Assembly (NCBI RefSeq): GCF_000404225.1
Contig: NC_021353.1
Span: 1,054,001-1,118,000 of the forward strand
DNA length: 64,000 nt
From: Candidatus Methanomassiliicoccus intestinalis Issoire-Mx1
Lineage (GTDB): Archaea > Thermoplasmatota > Thermoplasmata > Methanomassiliicoccales > Methanomassiliicoccaceae
Reading direction: 5' to 3'
This document shows positions 9,031 through 16,805 of the stretch, one piece after another. Each line of letters starts with the position of its first letter. Within the stretch, counting starts at the first letter, position 1. The notes beneath the pieces are model-generated. The model worked only from the letters and a program-made list of their open reading frames with translations, was not told where the DNA came from and ran no database searches. Position numbers and translations under genes: made by a program.

Positions 9031-9711
9031 TTAACCTTGATTGTGCGGTATTAATTCATAAATAGCAAATGCTAAATCCCGTGGGGTCATAGATTGAACG
9101 ATTACTTTTCCAGGACCGCGCAGAATTGTGACGAAAATTCCCTCGCCGCCAAACAACATGTTTTTTATTCCTTTGATCCTCTGAATTTCATACTGCACTG
9201 AATCTTCCCACAATACAGCATTCGAAGTTGATACTTTTAGGACCTCTCCTGGCTGTAAATCAAACTCAGCAACATCTCCGCAAGCAGCGATGAATGCAGT
9301 TCCATTTCCCGATATCTTTTGCAGCAAGAAACCTTCTCCACCAAAAACCGCTGAACCTAGTTTTTTCTGTACGGATAGATCTAGATCAATTCCGTCCTGA
9401 GCGCAAAGGAATGATGATCCCTGACAGATGAACGACCTGCCTTGCATGTCAAGAGGTATAATTTTACCAGGAAATGTTCCACCAAATGCTACAATTCCTT
9501 TTTTGCCTTCTGACTTAAAATTTGTGATGAAAAGTGTATCTCCAGAAAATGTTCTTTTCAGACCTTTTAAAAGACCGCCTTTGGTATTTGTTTCCATGGT
9601 AATGTTTTCACTCATATACTTCATGGTGCCTGATTCAGAGTAAACTGTTTCACCTGCTTCAAGCTCAATTTCTGCGATTTGAAGATTATCTCCAATGATC
9701 TTATAATTCAT
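9031..9711 (-). CDS. AIM24 / TIGR00266-family protein
   Basis: A 226-residue all-beta protein with the glycine-rich repeats of the AIM24 (TIGR00266) family, such as GGLLKGLKRTFSGDTLFI, VAFGGTFPGKIIPLD and MLFGGEGIFVTILRGPGKV. These proteins have a TRAP-like beta-sandwich fold. The biochemical role in prokaryotes is unknown, and in yeast the homologue is mitochondrial. There is no signal peptide or membrane helix. It is followed, 31 bases upstream on the same strand, by a DUF5615-like gene. Confidence 0.8.
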   Translation of the reverse strand: MNYKIIGDNLQIAEIELEAGETVYSESGTMKYMSENITMETNTKGGLLKGLKRTFSGDTLFITNFKSEGKKGIVAFGGTFPGKIIPLDMQGRSFICQGSSFLCAQDGIDLDLSVQKKLGSAVFGGEGFLLQKISGNGTAFIAACGDVAEFDLQPGEVLKVSTSNAVLWEDSVQYEIQRIKGIKNMLFGGEGIFVTILRGPGKVIVQSMTPRDLAFAIYELIPHNQG

Positions 9712-9742
9712 ACTGTGTAATTGAGATATTAGTTATAAAGTA

Positions 9743-10021
9743 TCACTTGAGCTCATCAAAGGTCATCTTAATATTTTCACTTACCATTTCAGCAATCATT
9801 GCTTCAGTTACCCTGAAACATTTACCGCCGATCAGTTTTGAAATATTGTATGGGAGTTCATCCCTTGTGATGAGTAGATAACCTTTCTTTTTAGAGTATT
9901 CTGCTATCTCCCTGTCCTTTTTACCCTTCAGTCCTTCGTCTTGAACTGTAGTCACATCCCAGCCTAATGCTTCATAATACTCTTTAGACCCTGTAAAATG
10001 TTCATCAAGAAACAGTTTCAT
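9743..10021 (-). CDS. DUF5615-like (PIN-fold) protein
   Basis: A 92-residue protein starting MKLFLDEHFTG and containing KKDREIAEYSKKKGYLLITRDEL. This matches the acidic-residue spacing of DUF5615/Mut7-C PIN-like nucleases (LDE, KKDxEI, ITRDE). Such proteins are usually the toxin partner of a small DUF433 antitoxin. No DUF433-like gene is adjacent; the next gene on this strand is the AIM24-like protein. Either the antitoxin is missing or this is a domesticated solitary copy. Function is inferred from family resemblance only. Confidence 0.65.
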   Translation of the reverse strand: MKLFLDEHFTGSKEYYEALGWDVTTVQDEGLKGKKDREIAEYSKKKGYLLITRDELPYNISKLIGGKCFRVTEAMIAEMVSENIKMTFDELK

Positions 10022-10536
10022 AAATGAACATGACAGTCACATTCAAAAAGATTTTCATGATAAATCAACAAGAAACATAATATTGTAATACCCACCGGGT
10101 TAAATGTAGAATCAATACGATTAAAATTTTATGCACGTGGTGAGTGTATTTTCAAGAGTCATTTAATGAATTATTTCTTGATATCGATAGAGATTGTCAC
10201 AATCATCTAAAAATCCACACAATACTCGAGTGTAATTTAATTCAATTAGGCATAAGATATCGTTTATAAACAAACATATAACTTGAGCGTGCGGTTTTTG
10301 ATAGGGCATCAAAACACATTTCATATATAATTTATCAATAATGAGTATGTGTTTTGAGTAATGGTTCTCGTGTTGATTTTAAAATTTTGCTTGCTTAGAT
10401 ATGAGAATAAAATGTGCTTAAACCTTAACATAATTGAAACTCATGAGGAAAAATAGCGTGCTCAAGTATGCAAAATTTATTTACACAGGGCATTATCGGC
10501 GATATATCTATATATTATGATGATTAATTAATATGT
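10022..10536. promoter_or_regulatory. 515-bp AT-rich intergenic region upstream of the linker-histone-like gene
   Basis: No credible coding frame is seen on either strand. It contains an 11-bp perfect inverted repeat: TCAAAACACAT at 10309-10319 and ATGTGTTTTGA at 10347-10357, with a 27-bp spacer. The promoter of the downstream gene (TATA-like CTATATATTA, 10508-10517) is at its right end. An unusual amount of regulatory space precedes a small gene. Confidence 0.5.
10508..10517 (+). promoter_or_regulatory. TATA box of the linker-histone-like gene (probably leaderless)
   Basis: CTATATATTA is centred about 25 bases before the ATG at 10537. That spacing would put the transcription start at or next to the start codon, so a leaderless mRNA is likely. 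Confidence 0.6.
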
Positions 10537-11181
10537 ATGCCATTTATTGATCAAAAAGAAAAAAGAGCATCGATACTAGATGAGCCGTATGCCGCAGGCA
10601 TTCTTCTAATGCTGAGAGACAGAGAGATGAAGGGAGAATCATTACTCACACTCAGCGGCGTGAAACATACAGTATCGGCAAACTACAATTCTGTGAAAAA
10701 GATACTAATTTGGATGGAAGACATGGGAATAATCGAAATTAACCAATCCATGCAGGAAGATCATCCGCGCCCAGGAAGGCCTGGCCACAATGTAGAACTC
10801 ACAGAGAAAGGAAAGAATATCGCAGACAGTCTCAACGAAGTCGTTGAATACATGGGACAAGTCCCAGTATACAGAAAAGGCGTTAGAGAATCGGCACCTG
10901 CAAAGGTTTCAGCAAACAAACCAGCTAAAACTGTTAAAACAGCTAAACCAGCACCAAAGGCTGCTGCAACAAAGCCTTCAAAACAGGCTAAACCGGCTAA
11001 AACCGTTAAAACGGCTAAACCAGCACCAAAGGCTGCTGCAACAAAGAGCGTAAAATCACCTGCTAAAGCTGCTACCAAAGATAAAAAACCCGCAGCTAGC
11101 AAAACAACTACCAAAAAAGTTGCAGAAAAGAAAAAACCAGCTTCCTCGAAAAGAAGCACAGCTAAAAGGGCTAAAAAATAA
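10537..11181 (+). CDS. Winged-helix protein with histone H1-like Lys/Ala/Pro-rich tail
   Basis: A 214-residue protein in two parts. Residues 1 to about 105 form a winged-helix domain like archaeal HTH regulators: helices around AAGILLMLRDREMKGESLLT, a recognition region near NYNSVKKILIWMED, and a wing with RPGRPGHNVELTEKGK. The remaining ~110 residues are low-complexity and very basic, built of KPAK, AKPA, KAAATK and KKP units. They include two copies of PAKTVKTAKPAPKAAATK. The layout is that of eukaryotic linker histone H1: a winged helix plus a basic disordered tail. DNA compaction or architectural binding is likely. Specific regulation is the alternative. No acidic or enzymatic motif is present. 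Confidence 0.75.
   Translation: MPFIDQKEKRASILDEPYAAGILLMLRDREMKGESLLTLSGVKHTVSANYNSVKKILIWMEDMGIIEINQSMQEDHPRPGRPGHNVELTEKGKNIADSLNEVVEYMGQVPVYRKGVRESAPAKVSANKPAKTVKTAKPAPKAAATKPSKQAKPAKTVKTAKPAPKAAATKSVKSPAKAATKDKKPAASKTTTKKVAEKKKPASSKRSTAKRAKK
10921..11046 (+). repeat. Two 54-bp direct repeats inside the basic tail
   Basis: Near-identical 54-bp units at 10921-10974 and 10993-11046 encode the same 18 residues, with an 18-bp spacer. They point to growth of the tail by duplication, so tail length may vary between strains. Confidence 0.85.
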
Positions 11182-11255
11182 ACAAATTTAAGGTAGGGTG
11201 ATTTTTATCTCATCCTACCATAACTATAATTATACATAATTCGTTTAGTTTTTTT

Positions 11256-11810
11256 ATGAAAGTCGTTGGTGTATCTGGTAGCCCAAGGCCTAAAAGCAAT
11301 TCTTCGACAATTGTAAAAGCTGCCTTGGATGAACTTGCATCAAAAGGTGCAGAAACAGAACTTTTTGAAATGGCTGGTATGAAGATTGAAGGCTGTAGTG
11401 GCTGTATGTACTGCAAGTCTAAGGGAAAATGCGTCAAAAATGATGATATTACAAAAATTATCGAGGCCATTTTTAATGCAGATGCAGTAGTTTTAGCAGC
11501 TCCCATATACTTCCATAAGTATAACTCACAGTTTAGAGCATTGATTGACCGTATGTATTGCTTGGTGAAACCGGACTTTTCATGCGCCCTTCCTGCAGGT
11601 AAAAAAGCGATAGTTATAAGCACACAGGGAGCACCGGATGAAAATGCATTCAAAGGTGAAACTGAATGGCTTGCAGAAACGTTAAGCGGCTATTTTAAAC
11701 TCAATGTGATAGACAAGCTTGTGTTTGTAAATGGAAATGATGCAAACGCTGCTGCCGAGAATAAAGAGTTTATTTCTAAAGTGAAATCTGCCGCAGATAA
11801 ACTTCTCTAA
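11256..11810 (+). CDS. Iron-sulfur flavoprotein (NADPH-dependent FMN reductase-like)
   Basis: A 184-residue flavodoxin-fold protein. The FMN phosphate loop is GSPRPKSNSS near the N-terminus. The compact cysteine motif CSGCMYCKSKGKC (about residues 48-60) matches the [4Fe-4S] motif of methanogen iron-sulfur flavoproteins (Isf). APIYFHKYNSQFRALIDR is the second FMN-binding segment. Isf proteins are homodimeric redox proteins, proposed to move electrons to oxygen or peroxide detoxification in Methanosarcina. The gene stands alone with its own terminator. Confidence 0.87.
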   Translation: MKVVGVSGSPRPKSNSSTIVKAALDELASKGAETELFEMAGMKIEGCSGCMYCKSKGKCVKNDDITKIIEAIFNADAVVLAAPIYFHKYNSQFRALIDRMYCLVKPDFSCALPAGKKAIVISTQGAPDENAFKGETEWLAETLSGYFKLNVIDKLVFVNGNDANAAAENKEFISKVKSAADKLL

Positions 11811-11821
11811 AATTAATACAT

Positions 11822-11856
11822 GAGCATGTGCGTTAAGCATATGCTCTCATTACTAT
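11822..11856 (+). terminator. Hairpin plus T-run after the flavoprotein gene
   Basis: GAGCATGTGC (11822-11831) pairs with GCATATGCTC (11837-11846) with one G-U pair and a GTTAA loop. It is followed by a T-rich run. Confidence 0.7.
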
Positions 11857-11875
11857 TTTTTATCATATTAAAATC

Positions 11876-12703
11876 TCAATTTAGATCGTCAAGCACTTTT
11901 GTTTTTCGTTTGGATGGATCTTTCGTATTGTTTGATGCCAGGATCTGAACGTTATTGAAAACTTCTAAGGATATAATTGGAGCATGGTCTGACTTTATTT
12001 GCAAAGTATCCCAGCGCCTGTATCCAGCATATATTGGATTATGAAGTATCCTGCTTATTGACCACTTGGTCCAAAGATTGCCGTTTTTTGTAAATACTGA
12101 TTCGGAATTTAAAGAATCTGCTATTAATGCCATACTATTTCCTTGGAGATAATCCAGATAGATACGCCTGATAATCTCTGCTTCCCGTTCTTCAATGATT
12201 AATTCCGAATTTTCTAATCTGTATCCATAGGGTGGATTGAAACCCATCATGCCTCCCATTGAGGCTTTCTGCTCCATACCCACATAGGTTCTTTCACCAA
12301 TCTGTTCAGACTCCAGCTGGGCGATCCTCTGAATCATATCCACTACAAATCTCCCTATTGCGCTGGATGTATCAAGTTCTTCCTGCATTGATGTGAATTT
12401 TTTACCCCATTTCTCAAGGTTATCCATCATTTCTATAAAATTTCTAGAATTTCTGTGAATACGGTCCATTTTAAGGACAAGAATTGTATCCCATCTGTCC
12501 TTTTCATCGATCATTCGTTTATATTCCGCTCTTGAACCAATCTTTCTGCCGCTATATCCCCTGTCGGCATACACATCTACAACATCCCATCCTTGAGCTT
12601 CACAGTATGCAGTTAAGCGTTCTTGCTGAGCTTCAAGCGAGTATCCCTCTTCCGCCTGTTCTTCTGTAGATACTCTGATGTATAGTGCAGCTCTTGTCAC
12701 CAT
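11876..12703 (-). CDS. Serine recombinase (second of a tandem pair)
   Basis: A 275-residue resolvase/invertase-type recombinase. The N-terminal catalytic domain has the nucleophile Ser12 in YIRVSTEEQ, the arginine motif LKMDRIHRNS, and the long E helix around GRFVVDMIQRIAQLESEQIGER. A 'recombinase' domain follows (about 165-245, with GNSMALIADSLNS and SRILHNPIYAGYRRW). It ends there, without the zinc ribbon and coiled coil of 450-550-residue large serine recombinases. Its ATG overlaps the stop of the paralogue upstream (TAATG), so the pair is translationally coupled. I see no transposon ends or attachment repeats. Confidence 0.88.
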   Translation of the reverse strand: MVTRAALYIRVSTEEQAEEGYSLEAQQERLTAYCEAQGWDVVDVYADRGYSGRKIGSRAEYKRMIDEKDRWDTILVLKMDRIHRNSRNFIEMMDNLEKWGKKFTSMQEELDTSSAIGRFVVDMIQRIAQLESEQIGERTYVGMEQKASMGGMMGFNPPYGYRLENSELIIEEREAEIIRRIYLDYLQGNSMALIADSLNSESVFTKNGNLWTKWSISRILHNPIYAGYRRWDTLQIKSDHAPIISLEVFNNVQILASNNTKDPSKRKTKVLDDLN

Positions 12704-13518
12704 TATCCCCCAATCAAGATGTGTGATGAACCTGATGCATTCCTACGCCGTTCTTCCATCATTTTTTGAACTAAATTAAAGATTGATATGGATATTATTT
12801 CGATATCATCAAGTTTGATAAGATACCCATCCCATGATGCAAATCCGCAATAAAGTGGATTTCTCAAGATCTTGCCGATTGTTTGTTTTTTCCAGGTTGT
12901 ACCTTTTTTGGAGGGAATGCCTTTTGAATTAAGATTGTCAGCAATATCGTTTAAACTGTTTCCTGAAATGTATGCATTGAATATGTAGGATACTATTCCA
13001 GCTTCAGATGGATTTATTTTTAATCCGGGATCTTTAAACTCATATCCATACGGTTCTCCAGAACCTAGATATCCATCCCCATTTTTTGCTTTTTGAGCCA
13101 TTCCAATTTTTACTCTTTCACCTATCTGCTCTGATTCTAACTGGGCAATTCTTTGTATGATATCCATCACAAATCGTCCCATTGCAGATGTTGTATCGAA
13201 TTTCTCCTGCATTGAACTGAACTGCTTTCCCTTCGAGGCTAGCTCATTCATCATGTTGGTAAAATTCTGAGAGTTTCTATGAATACGGTCCATTTTAAGG
13301 ACTAATAAGACATCCCATGAGTCAGATTCATGCATCATTTTTTTATACATAGGCCTCGAAATGTCTCTGCCTGAAAAACCATCATCTACATATTCATCGG
13401 CAATTTCCCAGCCTTTAGCTTTACAATATGCCCTTAATCGTTTGAGCTGAGCAGCTATGCTGAATCCATCCCTTGCTTGGTCCTCTGTAGAAACCCTGGC
13501 GTATACGGCTGCTCGCAT
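12703..13518 (-). CDS. Serine recombinase (first of a tandem pair)
   Basis: A 271-residue paralogue of the next gene, with the nucleophile in YARVSTEDQ (Ser10), the LKMDRIHRNS motif, and a recombinase domain (GNSLNDIADNLNSKGIPSKK and GKILRNPLYCGFASW). It also ends without a zinc ribbon. A GTG at 13542 is an in-frame alternative, but the ATG at 13518 places MRAAVYARVS directly at the N-terminus as in the family. Two adjacent, different serine recombinases recall the CcrA/CcrB pair of staphylococcal cassettes, so they may act together on one DNA element. That is inference. Confidence 0.88.
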   Translation of the reverse strand: MRAAVYARVSTEDQARDGFSIAAQLKRLRAYCKAKGWEIADEYVDDGFSGRDISRPMYKKMMHESDSWDVLLVLKMDRIHRNSQNFTNMMNELASKGKQFSSMQEKFDTTSAMGRFVMDIIQRIAQLESEQIGERVKIGMAQKAKNGDGYLGSGEPYGYEFKDPGLKINPSEAGIVSYIFNAYISGNSLNDIADNLNSKGIPSKKGTTWKKQTIGKILRNPLYCGFASWDGYLIKLDDIEIISISIFNLVQKMMEERRRNASGSSHILIGG

Positions 13519-13716
13519 CCCATAATGTAAACAACAAACCACAATTTAAGCTTTTAATCAGGATATGGCCAAAGATTTTGAGAGTAATGCAGACGATAGA
13601 TTCTTTAAAACACAGATCATATAAATATTCAAACACGAATAATCAAGGACTAATAATCCAATTAGAATACAATCTAATGGCAAGATTCAAGAATGTAAAG
13701 CATATGTTAGAGTAAA

Positions 13717-14130
13717 ATGCAACAAGAACTTGATTCAGAGTTGTTACGTTTAAAGGAAGAATTCGGCGGGCTTATCGACGATAATACTTTACGTAGGTTA
13801 GTTGAATCAAGAGGTGTTAATATGTCAGAAAAAAAGATTTCAGAATTTGGCGATAAAGAGGAAGTTTCAGCTACTGTAAAGGTAACAAAGATATTTGATA
13901 CCAAGATGTTTAATAAAAGAACCGGTGGAGAGGGAAAAGTCAGGAATATTGGAGTTGAAGATGATTCTGGCAACTGCCGTATCACACTATGGGACGAAGA
14001 TGTAAATTTAGTTGAAAGCATGAGCATAGAAGTTGGAGATGAATTAAAACTTACAAGCTGCTATGTGAAACAAACAGATTATGGTACTGACGTCTCCAAA
14101 GGAAGAGTTGGCACTATCGAAAAACTTTGA
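13717..14130 (+). CDS. OB-fold single-strand DNA-binding (RPA-like) protein
   Basis: A 137-residue protein with a short helical N-terminus and a single OB fold (about 50-137). The OB fold contains VSATVKVTKIFDTKMFN, VRNIGVEDDSGNCRITLWDE and VGDELKLTSCYVKQ. This is the pattern of archaeal replication factor A / single-strand-binding proteins, but with one OB fold instead of two to four. There is no zinc finger. It may bind ssDNA or serve as a partner subunit of a larger RPA. A hairpin terminator begins right at its stop codon. Confidence 0.8.
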   Translation: MQQELDSELLRLKEEFGGLIDDNTLRRLVESRGVNMSEKKISEFGDKEEVSATVKVTKIFDTKMFNKRTGGEGKVRNIGVEDDSGNCRITLWDEDVNLVESMSIEVGDELKLTSCYVKQTDYGTDVSKGRVGTIEKL

Positions 14131-14151
14131 ATGTGCGGCTTTTCCGCACAT
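14131..14151. terminator. Perfect 8-bp hairpin after the OB-fold gene
   Basis: ATGTGCGG and CCGCACAT pair around a CTTTT loop, and T-rich sequence follows. It separates the OB-fold gene from the convergent thermosome gene. Confidence 0.75.
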
Positions 14152-14238
14152 CATACCTTTGTTTTATTAAATCAAATTTTACAAACTAGCCAGCATATTT
14201 TTAACAACGTTTTTACTGTCAAAATATCAATTCTAAAA

Positions 14239-14288
14239 AAATGTTAAAAGGAAGGGGTTTAAGAGATGTAAGTGAAGAAGCTTACATC
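14239..14288 (-). terminator. Thermosome gene terminator
   Basis: On the minus strand, just after the TAA stop, GATGTAAG pairs with CTTACATC (14281-14288 with 14265-14272) around an 8-nt loop. A T-run follows at about 14239-14245. Confidence 0.65.
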
Positions 14289-15940
14289 ATTCCTGGAGGC
14301 ATTCCACCCATTCCTGGGGGCATTCCGCCAGGTGCTCCACCAGGAGCTGGACCCTGTTTGGATGCGATAACATCATCAATCCTGAGGATCATTGCTGCTA
14401 CTTCTGTTGCAGACTCTATGATCTGTGTTTTTACTCTCAGAGGTTCTAAGATGTTAAGGTCGTACATGTTTACGACTTTTCCTTCATCAAGGTCAATACC
14501 CATGTAGGATGCAGTCTTTGTTTTCTTTTCGTGAGCTGTCTTTAACTGGATTACAAGATCAATAGGATCTAATCCTGCATTTTCAGACAAGGCCCATGGT
14601 ATGACTTCAAGAGCTTCAGCAAATGCTTCGATTGCAAGCTGTTCTCTTCCGCCTACGCTTGATGCGTATGCTGCCAGTTTCATGGACATTTCGATTTCTG
14701 GAGCTCCGCCACCGGCTACGACTTTTCCATCTTCAATGGCTACACCAATTACACGCAGTGCATCGTGCAGTGCACGTTCAACTTCAGCAACTACGTGTTC
14801 TGTACCACCGCGTACAATGACGCTGACAGCTTTTGGATTTTTGCAGCCTGTGATAAAGGTCATGTTTTCCTCGCCGATTTTCTTCTCTTCAACGAGACTT
14901 GCAGTACCTAGATCGGCCTTTGTTAATGAATCGATATTGCCTACTACGTTTCCGCCAGTGGCTTTAGCGATTTTATCCATATCGGATTCCTTGAGTCTGC
15001 GGCAAGCATATATTCCAGATTTAGCCATGTAGTGCTGGACTAAGTCATCCATTCCTTTCTGGCAGAATACAACGTTTGCACCGGCTGACTTTACTTTCTC
15101 AACCATGTCTTTAAGGGTCCTCTCTTCTTCATCGAGGAAAGCCTGCATGGATGCTGGATCGCGTATCTGGATCTTTGCTTCTACCTCAGTCTTCTTTATT
15201 TCAAATGGTGAGGAAATTATTGCAATCTTAGCGTTAGATACAGATTTCGGCATGCGTGGGTGGACTTTTTCTTTGTCAATTGCAAGACCGTTTATGAGTT
15301 CGGTATCTTTGATTGATCCTCCAGTCTTTGTCTCCACTTTGATGTTGTCGATGTTTACGATAGAATCGTTTCCTCTCTTTTCAACAACAGACTTTACTGC
15401 ATCAACGCAAAGATCTGCAAGGTAATCGCGAGAATCCCCAACGGATTTTCCGATCATTGCTGTCTTGGATACTTTCTTCAAAATCTCATCGCTGTTTGCG
15501 TTAAATGCTATTTTTTCGAGTATCTTTACAGCTTCTGTTGCAGCTAATCTGTATCCGTTGGCAATAATTGTAGGATGCACATTCTGTTCAATCAAAGCCT
15601 CGGCTTTTTTAAGTAACTCTCCAGCAACCACTACGGATGTTGTTGTGCCATCTCCACATTCAGCATCTTGAGTTTTTGCTACTTCTACGATCATTTTAGC
15701 AGCTGGATGTTGTACATCAATCTCTTTGAGGATTGTTACACCATCGTTCGTGATTACTACATCTCCAAGAGAATCAACAAGCATTTTGTCCATTCCCTTT
15801 GGACCCAATGTAGTCCTTACTGCATCGGCAATTGCGCGTGCAGCGGCGATATTATTACTTTGAGCTTCTCTTTTTTTTGTGCGCTCTGTACCTTCTTTGA
15901 GCACGATGATTGGTTGACCTTGTCCTAAAGAATATCCCAT
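14282..15940 (-). CDS. thsA: Group II chaperonin (thermosome subunit)
   Basis: A 552-residue CCT/thermosome subunit of full family length. It has the equatorial ATP-binding segments TLGPKGMDKMLVD and GDGTTTSVVVAGELL, the apical and lid region, and the terminal ATPase segment VVAGGGAPEIEMS. The C-terminus is the characteristic Gly/Met/Pro-rich tail (GGMPPGMGGMPPGMM). It folds proteins as a double-ring oligomer in the cytosol. The start is supported by GGAGG 9 bases upstream and a strong TATA box. Only one subunit gene is visible here. Confidence 0.97.
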   Translation of the reverse strand: MGYSLGQGQPIIVLKEGTERTKKREAQSNNIAAARAIADAVRTTLGPKGMDKMLVDSLGDVVITNDGVTILKEIDVQHPAAKMIVEVAKTQDAECGDGTTTSVVVAGELLKKAEALIEQNVHPTIIANGYRLAATEAVKILEKIAFNANSDEILKKVSKTAMIGKSVGDSRDYLADLCVDAVKSVVEKRGNDSIVNIDNIKVETKTGGSIKDTELINGLAIDKEKVHPRMPKSVSNAKIAIISSPFEIKKTEVEAKIQIRDPASMQAFLDEEERTLKDMVEKVKSAGANVVFCQKGMDDLVQHYMAKSGIYACRRLKESDMDKIAKATGGNVVGNIDSLTKADLGTASLVEEKKIGEENMTFITGCKNPKAVSVIVRGGTEHVVAEVERALHDALRVIGVAIEDGKVVAGGGAPEIEMSMKLAAYASSVGGREQLAIEAFAEALEVIPWALSENAGLDPIDLVIQLKTAHEKKTKTASYMGIDLDEGKVVNMYDLNILEPLRVKTQIIESATEVAAMILRIDDVIASKQGPAPGGAPGGMPPGMGGMPPGMM

Positions 15941-15978
15941 AATGGGCCTCCTATTAAGAAGGAGTAGTTTAAAGCTTC

Positions 15979-15993
15979 TATATATACCTTTCT
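15979..15993 (-). promoter_or_regulatory. BRE/TATA promoter of the thermosome gene
   Basis: Reading the minus strand, AGAAAGG is followed by TATATATA (15979-15986), the strongest BRE-TATA match in this region. The implied transcript start leaves a leader of about 20 nt carrying the ribosome site GGAGG. Confidence 0.8.
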
Positions 15994-16031
15994 CTATTAG
16001 ATAAGATTATTTTTCATTCTGGCACAACGTA

Positions 16032-16805
16032 TCAAAATACATCCTCTACTTTTATTCCTGCAGACTTACATCTGAATTTTATAAGGTTAGATGCTTTATC
16101 TGAATTAACTGAAGAACCTGGCAGGATTCTTTCCAAAGTCTCGGATAAGCCAGTCCTCAGATTCAGCTTATCGATCATTACACGTTTTATCCCAGAATCA
16201 ACAATGTCGCTTATCAGATTGTCTGATTTATCAGTAATTCCATTTATTACAGGTCCAATGAGAACGTAAACATCTAATCCAACATCAGCAAATTCCTTAG
16301 CAGCCGCCAGTCTTTTGGAAGGCAAAGGTACATTCTTTTCAAAAAATTTAGAATGCTCATCGTCAGTGGCAATGCTGAAGCCGATCTCGACACGCGTAAG
16401 ATCAGAATAAATTTTAAGATCGCGTAATGCAAGGTCAGACTTCGTTAGCAAGCTCACTGGAAGATCCTCTTTTGAAATTTCCAAAAGACATTGTTTTGTA
16501 TTGCAGACCACGGATTCTATCGGCTGATATGGATCCGTCACTGTGCCTAACCCGATTATTCCACGTTTAGTTTTTAATTCCTTAGATAACATTTTTGAGA
16601 TTCCAGATTTAACTTTTACATCATTCCATACATTCCGATCTATTTTCAAAATGTCTGGAGCATAACAGTATGCACAATTATGAGAACATCCGATGTATGG
16701 ATTGAGTGCATAATTCAGGTCAGGAAGGCGAGATGGAGAAAGTGCACAAGAACAAGCCTGATACTTTATTTTTGGACCAGGTATAAAATCATCAAGATTA
16801 GACAT
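16032..16805 (-). CDS. SPL-family radical SAM protein
   Basis: A 257-residue radical SAM protein. The cluster motif CSHNCAYCYAP (CX3CX2C) sits at about residues 36-46, within LNPYIGCSHNCAYCY, the hallmark of the spore-photoproduct-lyase-like / Rv2578c group. The usual TIM-barrel strands follow (IIGLGTVTDPYQP, IGFSIATDD). The substrate of archaeal members is unknown. It overlaps the 3' end of the nreA-like gene by 8 bases, so it is co-translated with a PCNA-linked DNA repair factor. This makes a nucleic-acid repair or modification role plausible. ATG 16805 was preferred to upstream in-frame starts. Confidence 0.83.
   Translation of the reverse strand: MSNLDDFIPGPKIKYQACSCALSPSRLPDLNYALNPYIGCSHNCAYCYAPDILKIDRNVWNDVKVKSGISKMLSKELKTKRGIIGLGTVTDPYQPIESVVCNTKQCLLEISKEDLPVSLLTKSDLALRDLKIYSDLTRVEIGFSIATDDEHSKFFEKNVPLPSKRLAAAKEFADVGLDVYVLIGPVINGITDKSDNLISDIVDSGIKRVMIDKLNLRTGLSETLERILPGSSVNSDKASNLIKFRCKSAGIKVEDVF

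Noticed and set aside
10921..11046. Repeated 54-bp units as a possible CRISPR array
   Set aside because: Only two copies with one 18-bp spacer, in frame and encoding the basic tail of the histone-like protein.
11810..13716. Serine recombinase region as an insertion sequence or prophage edge
   Set aside because: No terminal inverted repeats, target duplications or phage genes were found around it.
14241..15928. Long plus-strand frames opposite the thermosome gene
   Set aside because: They are shadows of a strongly conserved gene with low-complexity Ser/Pro content and no start signals.
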